Positions 1 through 5,330 of a stretch of 6,176 nt of DNA are shown one piece after another (within the stretch, counting starts at the first letter, position 1; every line of letters begins with the position of its first letter). Below the pieces are notes generated by a model that searched no databases, was not told the origin of the DNA, and worked only from the letters and a program-made list of their open reading frames with translations. A program made the position numbers and the translations under genes. The stretch is from SIG588 sp045654545 (GTDB taxonomy: Bacteria > Bacillota > Clostridia > Oscillospirales > Acutalibacteraceae): the NCBI GenBank assembly GCA_045654545.1, contig JAZONO010000147.1:1-6176 (forward strand), read 5' to 3'.

Positions 1-197
1 CCAACACGCTGTTGCGTGAGCAGATGACTGCCCGTGCCGCGGCGCAGGGAATCACCGTGTATCTCCCACCACGTCACTTGTGTGGCGACAACGCCGCGAT
101 GGTGGGGGCACAAGCGTATTACGAATACACGGCAGGGCGGCGCGCGGATATGACCTTGAACGCCGCCGCCACTAAGCCGATCGAGAATGAATTTTAA
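1..197 (+). CDS. tsaD: tRNA N6-adenosine threonylcarbamoyltransferase TsaD, C-terminal fragment
   Basis: The frame is open from the window edge and ends at TAA 195-197, giving the last 64 or so residues of TsaD. TsaD transfers the threonylcarbamoyl group made by TsaC/TsaB onto A37 of tRNAs that read ANN codons, in the cytoplasm with TsaB and TsaE. The fragment begins with NTLLR, which fits the end of the family's GGVAANxxLR motif, then has the TVYLPP strand and HLCGDNAAM, equivalent to the CTDNxAM segment of the family. The Asp at 87-89 in that segment corresponds to the family's metal-binding aspartate. The usual short Ala-rich tail follows. The gene is truncated only by the window. The next gene starts 14 nt after its stop, so the two are probably co-transcribed. 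Identification rests on the motifs and is quite secure. Confidence 0.93.
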   Translation, partial: NTLLREQMTARAAAQGITVYLPPRHLCGDNAAMVGAQAYYEYTAGRRADMTLNAAATKPIENEF

Positions 198-202
198 GGA
201 GG
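197..202 (+). promoter_or_regulatory. Ribosome binding site that fixes the foldase start at 212
   Basis: AGGAGG overlaps the tsaD stop codon. An ATG at 203 lies directly against it with no spacing and cannot be the start. The in-frame ATG at 212 has a 9-nt spacer and is preferred, which removes three residues (MPF) from the longest reading frame. Confidence 0.8.
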
Positions 203-211
203 ATGCCGTTT

Positions 212-1726
212 ATGACCGAGGATTGGAAAGAGGAGATCACTCCCGAAGAGACCGAAGAGAAAGCCGTTATTGAACAGTCGGTAGACGGCATCATTGAAGA
301 CGGCGACCCGTTTGAACACGCGTTTCAATACACCGAGCCTGAACAGCCCAGGACCTCCAACTGGCCGGTGGTGGTGCTGACGCTGTGCATGATCTTGGTG
401 TTGGTGTTCGGCGTGTTGTGGGGCACGGGCGTGTTCGATAAAAAGCAAAACACCGAAACGCCGCCTGCCACCGTCCCTTACGGCGTGACCGATCTGTCGG
501 GCGAAATTGCCGCCACCTGCAAAGACCTGTCGCTTTCGAACGGCGTGTTTGCGTTTTATATGGAGATGGAGTATCAAAACTCCACCGATTATACTGCGTA
601 TGACAAGACGCGTCCTCTCAAAGAGCAGGATACCGCCGCCTTTGACAAGCTGGTGTCCTCTGCCAAAGCACAGTTTGAGAACATGGTGGCACTGAATGCC
701 GTGGCCAAAGCGAACGGCATCACCCTCAACAAAGCGGCGCTGAACACCATTGAACAAGCGGTGACCGCGGTGGACGTTTCCTCCTTCCACAACGGAGTCA
801 CCTCGGCAGACGTACGCGAGTTTTACACCTTGTATTACACCGCGTGGCTGACCGAAAGCACCTTGTTTAATCACACGACATTCGATGACGATACGATCGA
901 AGAGATCTACACCGAGTTCGCCGAGGACTACGTCACCTGCGATTTTGCCACCTACCTCTTCGTGGTGGGCGACAAAGGTGATTACGCCACCATTGAGGAG
1001 GCAAAGGCGGCCGCCGAACGGTTGAGTGCCTGCAAAAACCCCGACGATTTCCGCGCCGAGGTGGTACAACTCTTACTGGATTCGGGTGAATGCGAAACCG
1101 AAGAGGATGCCGTAAAGCGCTATGAATCCACCTATCTCGCGAAAGACATGGGTTACAGCGACGAACACGAAATTGCCAAATGGCTGTTTGCGGACGATAC
1201 CGCCGTGGGTGACACCAACATGATGGAGGAAGATGATTACGTTGCCGTCTACATGCTCACACGCGGCAAAGCGCGTGACACCTCCCCCATCGGTCGGTTG
1301 CGGTACATCTTCCTGTCCTTTGATGCCTATGGCGAAAAAGAGCAGGTGAAGGCATTGGCGGACACCATCACCGCCGCCTTTGAGGAAAGCGACGGCAGTC
1401 GCGCGGCGTTTGAGGAACTGGCGCGGCAATACACCGCCGATTTCAACACCTATGACGGCGATGCATGGGAATTCAAAGAAACCCCCTCCATCAGCAACGA
1501 TGCTTCGGCATGGGTGTTCGATGATGCGCGAAAAGAGGGGGATGTTTTTGTAACCGAATCCACGCTCGGGTATCACATCCTCTACTATATGGGCGAAAAG
1601 GAAATGTGGTACGGGCAGGTGCTCACCACCGCCCAGCAAGACGTTCTCACCGCCGCATTGGAGGAACTTCCCAAAAACTACCCCGTCCTGTTTGACGACA
1701 CCGTGATCCACCAAAACGAATTCTAA
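212..1726 (+). CDS. Membrane-anchored parvulin-type peptidyl-prolyl isomerase / foldase (PpiC/SurA-like)
   Basis: A 504-residue protein. Residues 1-50 are a strongly acidic tail and 51-73 form one hydrophobic segment (from WPVVVLTLCM). The rest is hydrophilic and presumably extracytoplasmic. About 90-230 resembles the helical N-terminal chaperone module of SurA/PrsA-like proteins. About 240-355 looks like a degenerate first parvulin domain, with a DDYVAVYML strand near its end. About 361-463 is a second parvulin domain, with FEELARQYT, then a predicted WVFDDARKEGDV segment and the diagnostic GYHILYY near 453-459. The family helps secreted proteins fold. The His usually found in the first strand (HIL motif) is replaced by Tyr365 in RLRYIF, while the second conserved His (H455) is kept, so chaperone activity may outweigh isomerase activity. 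The Cys in the membrane segment is not in a lipobox, so anchoring is by the helix and not by lipid, unlike Bacillus PrsA. It sits downstream of tsaD in one operon and ends before a terminator. Confidence 0.82.
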   Translation: MTEDWKEEITPEETEEKAVIEQSVDGIIEDGDPFEHAFQYTEPEQPRTSNWPVVVLTLCMILVLVFGVLWGTGVFDKKQNTETPPATVPYGVTDLSGEIAATCKDLSLSNGVFAFYMEMEYQNSTDYTAYDKTRPLKEQDTAAFDKLVSSAKAQFENMVALNAVAKANGITLNKAALNTIEQAVTAVDVSSFHNGVTSADVREFYTLYYTAWLTESTLFNHTTFDDDTIEEIYTEFAEDYVTCDFATYLFVVGDKGDYATIEEAKAAAERLSACKNPDDFRAEVVQLLLDSGECETEEDAVKRYESTYLAKDMGYSDEHEIAKWLFADDTAVGDTNMMEEDDYVAVYMLTRGKARDTSPIGRLRYIFLSFDAYGEKEQVKALADTITAAFEESDGSRAAFEELARQYTADFNTYDGDAWEFKETPSISNDASAWVFDDARKEGDVFVTESTLGYHILYYMGEKEMWYGQVLTTAQQDVLTAALEELPKNYPVLFDDTVIHQNEF

Positions 1727-1730
1727 ACGA

Positions 1731-1763
1731 AAAAGCAAGGTGATGTGTCACCTTGCTTTTTTG
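1731..1763. terminator. Bidirectional intrinsic terminator
   Basis: A perfect 13-bp inverted repeat (1731-1743 with 1748-1760, loop TGTG) is flanked by T runs on both strands. It starts five bases after the foldase stop on the plus strand and four bases beyond the lipoprotein stop on the minus strand, so it ends both convergent transcripts. Confidence 0.93.
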
Positions 1764-1997
1764 TTATCGTGCGGTGGTCGTGCCGGTCAGGTTGATATCC
1801 GGCAACAGCGTGGTCGGAAGAATGGTGGGCATTGTGGTGGTTGCCGTTGTGGTCGTGGTCGTTGTGGTGGTGGTAGTGGTGGACGACGTCGTGGTGGTCG
1901 TGCCGCCTTCGTCTTCCTTGTTGCGCCCACAGCCGCTCAAACCGCACACGGCGGTGACCGCCAACAACAGTGCCAACATAAGCGTGATAAAACGCAT
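1764..1997 (-). CDS. Small Thr-rich lipoprotein, function unknown
   Basis: A 77-residue protein with a clear lipoprotein signal: MR, a hydrophobic core at residues 3-20, then the lipobox LSGC with the lipidated Cys at 23. The mature part is only 55 residues: a short charged stretch (GRNKEDEGG), a Thr/Ser/Ala tract at 33-55, and a tail of Thr, Pro and Leu. Of the 55 mature residues 27 are Thr. The tract resembles the flexible, possibly O-glycosylated linkers of clostridial surface proteins, but no domain follows it. The start is supported by AAAGGAG with a 7-nt spacer (complement of 2005-2011). The gene converges on the foldase and diverges from the mannosidase. Signal, lipobox, RBS and terminator make it a real gene. 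The reading frames on the opposite strand are shadows of the repeat. No role can be assigned; it could be a remnant of a longer surface protein. Confidence 0.8.
   Translation of the reverse strand: MRFITLMLALLLAVTAVCGLSGCGRNKEDEGGTTTTTSSTTTTTTTTTTTTATTTMPTILPTTLLPDINLTGTTTAR
1833..1901. repeat. Degenerate trinucleotide tract encoding poly-Thr
   Basis: On the plus strand the tract reads as repeated GTN triplets (mostly GTG, GTC and GTT); on the minus strand these are ACN Thr codons for residues 33-55 of the lipoprotein, broken by two Ser and one Ala. Such a tract can change length by slippage in whole codons without shifting the frame. Confidence 0.8.
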
Positions 1998-2063
1998 ATA
2001 AACACTCCTTTTCGTTGAGTTTAGGGATCGTTTCCCGTCGATAGTGTTTCCGTCGCCACCAAC

Positions 2064-2091
2064 TTTATACGCACGTTAAAATAACTGTTGA
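2064..2091 (-). promoter_or_regulatory. Probable promoter of the lipoprotein gene
   Basis: On the minus strand TCAACA (2086-2091) serves as -35 and TATAAA (2064-2069) as -10 with a 16-bp spacer. The expected start near 2057 would give a leader of about 60 nt. The -35 overlaps that of the divergent mannosidase promoter. The match is moderate. Confidence 0.45.
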
Positions 2092-2117
2092 CATGCCGTG
2101 CGAAAGTATGATATAAC
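2088..2117 (+). promoter_or_regulatory. Sigma-A promoter of the alpha-mannosidase gene
   Basis: TTGACA at 2088-2093 and TATAAC at 2112-2117 are separated by 18 bp. Transcription would start near 2124, leaving a very short leader that begins almost at the ribosome binding site (AAAGGAG, 2125-2131, 7 nt before the ATG). The -35 is perfect and the -10 differs by one base. Confidence 0.65.
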
Positions 2118-2138
2118 TGGTTTGAAAGGAGTGTTTGT

Positions 2139-4628
2139 ATGTCAAAACGTATATTTTTGCTTTCCAATGCCCATTTGGATCCCGTTTGGCAATGGGAGTG
2201 GGAAGAAGGCGCCGCCGAGGCGTTGTCCACCTTCCGCATCGCGGCCGATTTTTGCGAGCAGTACCCGGATTATATTTTCTGTCATAACGAGGCAGTTCTT
2301 TACAAATGGATCGAAGAATACGATTTACCGCTGTTTGAGCGTATTCGCGCATTGGTGAAACGCGGACAATGGCACATTATGGGCGGTTGGCATCTGCAAC
2401 CCGACTGCAACATGCCGTCGGGCGAGGCGTTGGTGCGCCAGATTTTGGCAGGACGAAACTATTTTTCCGAAAAATTTGATGCTGTCCCCACCGTGGCGGT
2501 GAACGTGGACCCCTTCGGGCACACGCGCGGTTTGGTGCAGATCATGGCGAAAAGCGGATACACGGGGTATCTCTTTATGCGCCCCGGAAATGACCAACTC
2601 ACGTTGCCTGCCGAGCGATTCCGCTGGGTGGGATACGATGGCTCCGAAATCACCGCCGTGCGTATGAAGGGCCCGTACAGTTCGGGCCGAGGGCGCGCCG
2701 CCGTAAAAGCAAAGACTTTTTTGGATGAGTGTCCCGACGGTGAGGATGAGTTGTGTCTGTGGGGTATCGGCAACCACGGCGGCGGTCCGTCCAAAAAGGA
2801 TCTGGAGGATCTCACCGCCCTGATGGCCGACACTGCTGCCGAAGGGAACGAGATGTTCCACTCCACCCCCGAAGCGTATTTTGCCACCTTGGCGGATAAA
2901 AAGCTGCCCTCGTTCTCGCAGTCACTCAACCCGTGTATGATCGGTTGTTACACCAGCCTGATCCGCATCAAGCAGAACTATCGCCGTGCGGAAAACACCT
3001 ATCTGTTAGCCGAAACGATGGCCGCGCATGCCGCCCATGCCGGGTTGATGCCCTTCCCTGCCGCAGAACTGAAGGATGCGCTGCATGACATCAACTTTGT
3101 GCAATTCCACGATGTATTGCCCGGCACCTGCATTCAACCGAGTGAGGAAGCGGCGCTCCGCATGCTGGATCACGGGTTGGAGATTCTTTCACGCGTGAAG
3201 GCGCGTGCCTTCTTCGCGCTCGCGGCAGGGCAGGCGAAATCGGCAGAGGATACCATTCCGATCTTTGTGTACAACCCCTATCCTTACACCGTCACCACCG
3301 ACGTGACTGCCGAATTTATGTTGTGGGGTCAAAACTGGAACAGGGAATACGTGCAACCGATCGTGTATGATGAGAAGGGACAGGTGTGCCCGACCCAGTG
3401 CGAAAAAGAGCATTCCTCCCTTCCGATACAATGGCGCAAACAGGTGGTGTTCCGCGCCACGCTGGCACCCATGACAATGAATCGCTTTGCGTGTGGATTT
3501 GTTATCATTCCGGAAAAGCCCGCCCCCACCGCCCCGGAAGAGGACGGTTACTTCTGCCTCACGGCCGGCGGCAAGACGCTCAAGATCGATCGCCGCACGG
3601 GTTTGATCGCGGATTGGTATGATGACAAGCACCATTATCTCACAGAAGGCGCGATGGCGCTGGAAGTATACCGCGATGATTTCGACCCGTGGCATATGTA
3701 TACGGATGATGACCAAAACGCGGATGGATGGTATGACAAGGTAGGCGAGTTCACCCTGCTCTCCCCCGAAGAAACGGCAAAATACTGTCACCTGAACGCG
3801 CCCGTTCCTGCCGTGCGCGTGATCGAAAGCGGCGATGTGCGCACCGTGGTGGAGGCGGCGTTCGGTTATGACACCTCCCGTGCGGTGGTGCAGTATCTCT
3901 TCTCGACCGACGGCACGTTGGACGTGAAGGTGCACTTCGACTGGCGCGAAAAGCAAACCTTGGCACGCTTGCGCCTGCCCCTGGCGTTTGACACCGACTG
4001 CATCGGCGAGCATGCGTACGGCGCGGAAGCGTTGCCCGAGAATATGAAAGAGGGCGTGGCAGGGCGATATCATCTGCTGCGCGGCGAAGAATGTGCAGTG
4101 ACGATCGCTAACAACAGCACCTACGGTGCGGCATTCGACAGAGAGGGAAAAACCTTGCACATCACGTTGCTTCGCTCCCCCTCCCAATGTGCGTATCATC
4201 TTATCGGGCGTACCACGTTGCCGCAAGACCGCCGTTCGCCGTATGCCGAGCAGGGCGAGCGCGATTTGGGCTTCCGTCTCACGGCAGGCGACGTTGCGGC
4301 TCAGGCAGAAAGCGCACCGCGTATGGCGCAACTGTTCAACATGGCACCGATGGCGCTCAGCTACTACCCCACGGGCGAGGGAGAAAAGCCCGCCGTGCCG
4401 ATGTTGCTGAGCGGCAATTCCATTGTGCAATGGACGGCACTCAAACAAGCGGAAGATGGGGATGGATGGGTCGTGCGCCTGTTTAACCCCACCGCACAAG
4501 CGCAAACCGCCACCTTGCAGTTTGCGGATGCCGAAGCCGTGCTGACCTTCGGCGCATACGAGATCAAATCGCTGCGGTATCAAAACGGTACCCTGCACGA
4601 AACCGATCTTTTGGAACAACCGATCTAA
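2139..4628 (+). CDS. Alpha-mannosidase, glycoside hydrolase family 38
   Basis: An 829-residue protein without a signal peptide, so cytoplasmic. It should hydrolyse terminal alpha-mannose residues of imported N-glycan-type or mannoside oligosaccharides by the retaining mechanism of GH38. The catalytic domain (about 1-255) opens with AHLDPVWQW, carrying metal ligands H12 and D14. It continues with HNEAVLYKWIEEY and GGWHLQPDCNMPSGE, and VDPFGH holds the predicted nucleophile and metal ligand D124. GNHGGGPS (211-218) is also typical. The helical middle domain (about 262-345) has the family's GCYTSxxxIKQ segment and FHDVLPGT, where H324 supplies the fourth metal ligand. The remainder is the C-terminal beta-sandwich region. 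All key residues are present and the length is normal for bacterial members. It has its own promoter, ribosome binding site and terminator, so it is probably monocistronic. No transporter or regulator lies beside it, so the exact linkage specificity cannot be told. Confidence 0.94.
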   Translation: MSKRIFLLSNAHLDPVWQWEWEEGAAEALSTFRIAADFCEQYPDYIFCHNEAVLYKWIEEYDLPLFERIRALVKRGQWHIMGGWHLQPDCNMPSGEALVRQILAGRNYFSEKFDAVPTVAVNVDPFGHTRGLVQIMAKSGYTGYLFMRPGNDQLTLPAERFRWVGYDGSEITAVRMKGPYSSGRGRAAVKAKTFLDECPDGEDELCLWGIGNHGGGPSKKDLEDLTALMADTAAEGNEMFHSTPEAYFATLADKKLPSFSQSLNPCMIGCYTSLIRIKQNYRRAENTYLLAETMAAHAAHAGLMPFPAAELKDALHDINFVQFHDVLPGTCIQPSEEAALRMLDHGLEILSRVKARAFFALAAGQAKSAEDTIPIFVYNPYPYTVTTDVTAEFMLWGQNWNREYVQPIVYDEKGQVCPTQCEKEHSSLPIQWRKQVVFRATLAPMTMNRFACGFVIIPEKPAPTAPEEDGYFCLTAGGKTLKIDRRTGLIADWYDDKHHYLTEGAMALEVYRDDFDPWHMYTDDDQNADGWYDKVGEFTLLSPEETAKYCHLNAPVPAVRVIESGDVRTVVEAAFGYDTSRAVVQYLFSTDGTLDVKVHFDWREKQTLARLRLPLAFDTDCIGEHAYGAEALPENMKEGVAGRYHLLRGEECAVTIANNSTYGAAFDREGKTLHITLLRSPSQCAYHLIGRTTLPQDRRSPYAEQGERDLGFRLTAGDVAAQAESAPRMAQLFNMAPMALSYYPTGEGEKPAVPMLLSGNSIVQWTALKQAEDGDGWVVRLFNPTAQAQTATLQFADAEAVLTFGAYEIKSLRYQNGTLHETDLLEQPI

Positions 4629-4636
4629 TTTAAAAC

Positions 4637-4670
4637 GGTGCTGTCGCAAAAGCGACAGCACCATTTTTTT
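4637..4670 (+). terminator. Intrinsic terminator of the alpha-mannosidase gene
   Basis: An 11-bp perfect GC-rich stem (4637-4647 with 4652-4662) with an AAAA loop is followed by seven T residues (4664-4670). It begins 8 nt after the stop codon. Confidence 0.96.
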
Positions 4671-4693
4671 GCTGATTTTTTTGAAATTTGCAG

Positions 4694-4722
4694 TTGACAA
4701 ACGGAAGGATATACACTATAAT
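4694..4722 (+). promoter_or_regulatory. Perfect consensus sigma-A promoter of the tRNA-Ser region
   Basis: TTGACA (4694-4699) and TATAAT (4717-4722) with exactly 17 bp between them. The expected start is near 4729. Consensus promoters like this are typical of stable RNA genes. Everything up to the terminator at 5331 has no equally good promoter, so this one probably serves the interrupted tRNA copy, the intact tRNA-Ser and the small protein gene. Confidence 0.88.
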
Positions 4723-4724
4723 GG

Positions 4725-4780
4725 ATAAGCGTTGAACGCCGCCCTGCGGCGTTCACATAGATGGAGCGGTATCGAAGTGG
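4725..4780 (+). repeat. Direct repeat, copy 1: tRNA leader plus first 18 nt of tRNA-Ser
   Basis: This 56-bp segment matches 5014-5069 at 54 of 56 positions (offset 289). It contains a leader hairpin (GAACGCCGC, 4734-4742, paired with 4746-4754, loop CCT), a short link, and GGAGCGGTATCGAAGTGG (4763-4780), identical to the start of the tRNA at 5052. The match stops at 4781, where unrelated sequence begins. Confidence 0.92.
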
Positions 4781-4992
4781 GCGCGTTGGCGAGCGCAGGA
4801 CACAGTCCTATTATCTACTTTATTGATATTTGATCTCTGTGTCTTTAAGAATCGGTCAAACCGATTCTTCCGCGTTTGCGAATATCGTATTAGCGGATAC
4901 AGCGAGCCATAAGCGGTGGCAGCGGTCGAAATTCGTCGAGCGAAAGCGAGGTAAACGAATTTCGGGCACCGCAACAGGGCATAACGGGCCTG
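4763..4992 (+). pseudogene. Interrupted and truncated tRNA-Ser copy
   Basis: Bases 4763-4780 equal nt 1-18 of the intact tRNA-Ser. Bases 4980-4992 (CATAACGGGCCTG) equal nt 20-32 of the same tRNA (5071-5083). Between them lie 199 bp of unrelated, structured DNA (4781-4979), and nothing after 4992 matches the tRNA. The simplest reading is a duplicated tRNA-Ser broken in its D-loop by an insertion and cut off in the anticodon stem, so it cannot make a tRNA. Its 5' part lies just behind the consensus promoter and should still be transcribed. The order of events is inferred. Confidence 0.65.
4781..4979 (+). other. Structured insert inside the broken tRNA-Ser copy; possible small RNA or miniature element
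   Basis: This segment has no plausible protein gene but several inverted repeats in series. GCGC 4781-4784 pairs with 4793-4796. A 9-bp stem with one G-T pair joins 4797-4805 and 4837-4845. A perfect 9-bp hairpin joins 4847-4855 and 4861-4869. A nested pair follows: GCGGTG (4913-4918) with CACCGC (4967-4972) encloses a perfect 10-bp stem, 4927-4936 with 4955-4964, whose loop contains GCGAAAGC. None of the stems is followed by a T run, so they are not terminators and transcription should pass through to the tRNA. No convincing terminal inverted repeat or target duplication beyond GGG at both edges was found. It may be a non-coding RNA, a short repetitive element, or leftover of a larger insertion; I do not recognise the family. 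Confidence 0.5.
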
Positions 4993-5000
4993 CCCGTTAT
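4981..5000. repeat. Palindrome at the end of the broken tRNA copy
   Basis: ATAACGGG (4981-4988) and CCCGTTAT (4993-5000) are exact reverse complements around CCTG. The left arm is tRNA-Ser D-loop sequence, so the right arm is an inverted copy of it, as a fold-back during rearrangement could leave. It is followed by ATATAAAAACC and not a T run, so it is not a plus-strand terminator. Confidence 0.7.
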
Positions 5001-5013
5001 ATATAAAAACCGA

Positions 5014-5069
5014 ATAAGCGTTGATCGCCGCCCTGCGGCGTTCACATACATGGAGCGGTATCGAAGTGG
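5014..5069 (+). repeat. Direct repeat, copy 2: tRNA leader plus first 18 nt of tRNA-Ser
   Basis: Second copy of the 56-bp repeat, 54 of 56 identical to 4725-4780. The leader hairpin is present, but one of two substitutions puts a T-T mismatch in its stem. Unlike copy 1 it is not preceded by a recognisable -35; the upstream TATAAA (5002-5007) stands alone. It runs without a break into the intact tRNA. Confidence 0.92.
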
Positions 5070-5140
5070 TCATAACGGGCCTGACTCGAAATCAGGTAGC
5101 CTTCACGGGCTCGTGGGTTCGAATCCCACCGCTTCCGCCA
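5052..5140 (+). tRNA. tRNA-Ser (anticodon CGA)
   Basis: An 89-nt class II tRNA for the codon UCG. The anticodon stem is 5080-5084 with 5092-5096 around loop CTCGAAA, with anticodon CGA at 5087-5089. The long variable arm pairs 5098-5101 with 5108-5111. The T arm is GTGGG, TTCGAAT, CCCAC (5113-5129). Discriminator G is at 5137 and CCA is encoded at 5138-5140. The D arm has the usual GTGG loop. The acceptor stem is odd: 5' GGAGCGG against 3' CGCTTCC gives C-C and G-G mismatches at pairs 5 and 6 and a G-T wobble at pair 4, whereas CCGCTCC would pair perfectly. A bulged T5133 would restore pairing only by shortening the T stem. Identity is certain; whether this copy is fully functional is open. 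Confidence 0.93.
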
Positions 5141-5160
5141 GCAAAAAAATTACAATAAAA

Positions 5161-5168
5161 AAGGAGGT
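5161..5168 (+). promoter_or_regulatory. Strong ribosome binding site of the 46-residue gene
   Basis: AAGGAGGT is fully complementary to the 16S rRNA tail and lies 7 nt before ATG 5176. It selects this start over the in-frame ATG at 5050, which would make the protein read through the tRNA. Confidence 0.85.
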
Positions 5169-5175
5169 CGGAATC

Positions 5176-5316
5176 ATGGATTTCACACAGATCATTGATA
5201 TCATCAAGCAGGTTGCTGCTTTGGTAGAGGAAGCAGGACTTGTCGAAAAGTTCGAGGCTGTTGCCCCCATCCTCATTGAAAAGTTAATTGAACTTATCAA
5301 AGGATTTGCAGCATAA
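5176..5316 (+). CDS. 46-residue amphipathic small protein, unknown function, linked to tRNA-Ser
   Basis: The protein starts MDFTQIIDIIKQVAALVEEA and ends in IKGFAA. It has no signal peptide, no Cys, and almost no residues other than Ile, Leu, Val, Ala, Phe, Glu, Asp and Lys. Hydrophobic residues recur every three to four positions, predicting two amphipathic helices (about 3-20 and 22-43, with a Pro at 31). There are 8 acidic and 4 basic residues, net about -4, so it is unlike cationic antimicrobial peptides; helix-bundle self-assembly or peripheral membrane binding are possible. It starts 35 nt after the tRNA CCA end, with no terminator between and only a lone TACAAT at 5151 without a -35. 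It is therefore probably translated from the tRNA transcript after 3' processing. A terminator follows 15 nt after its stop. It is not recognised as a known family. Confidence 0.75.
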   Translation: MDFTQIIDIIKQVAALVEEAGLVEKFEAVAPILIEKLIELIKGFAA

Positions 5317-5330
5317 TCAAACCACATTTT

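Noticed and set aside
194..1738. Two long minus-strand open frames (194-1069 and 1073-1738) opposite the foldase
   Set aside because: Both are His/Arg/Gly-rich shadows of the plus-strand gene, lack good ribosome binding sites and have no recognisable domains.
1740..2018. Plus-strand open frames rich in Val or Gly/Arg across the lipoprotein gene
   Set aside because: They are translations of the Thr-codon repeat in other frames. The minus-strand frame has the signal peptide, lipobox and ribosome binding site.
2030..2055. Short direct repeat GTTTCC(C)GTCG (2030-2040 and 2046-2055) in the lipoprotein leader as an operator
   Set aside because: It is two copies of about ten bases, one with an extra base, and lies downstream of the predicted start; too weak to call a binding site.
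3189..4700. A 503-codon open frame on the minus strand opposite the alpha-mannosidase gene
   Set aside because: It lies antisense to a clearly conserved enzyme, crosses that gene's terminator, has no known motif, and arises from the GC-rich third positions of the real gene.
4847..4869. A 9-bp hairpin as a terminator before the tRNA
   Set aside because: It is followed by CCGCG and not a T run, so it should not stop transcription.
4781..4979. A classical insertion sequence or MITE with terminal inverted repeats
   Set aside because: I compared both ends and found no convincing terminal inverted repeat, and only GGG as a possible target duplication; it remains an unclassified insert.
5151..5156. 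TACAAT as a private -10 for the small protein gene
   Set aside because: The correctly spaced -35 position (5128-5133) matches the consensus at only one of six bases, and transcription would begin inside the ribosome binding site.
5050..5316. An 88-residue version of the small protein starting at 5050
   Set aside because: Its first 42 codons are leader and tRNA sequence. The strong ribosome binding site at 5161-5168 selects ATG 5176.
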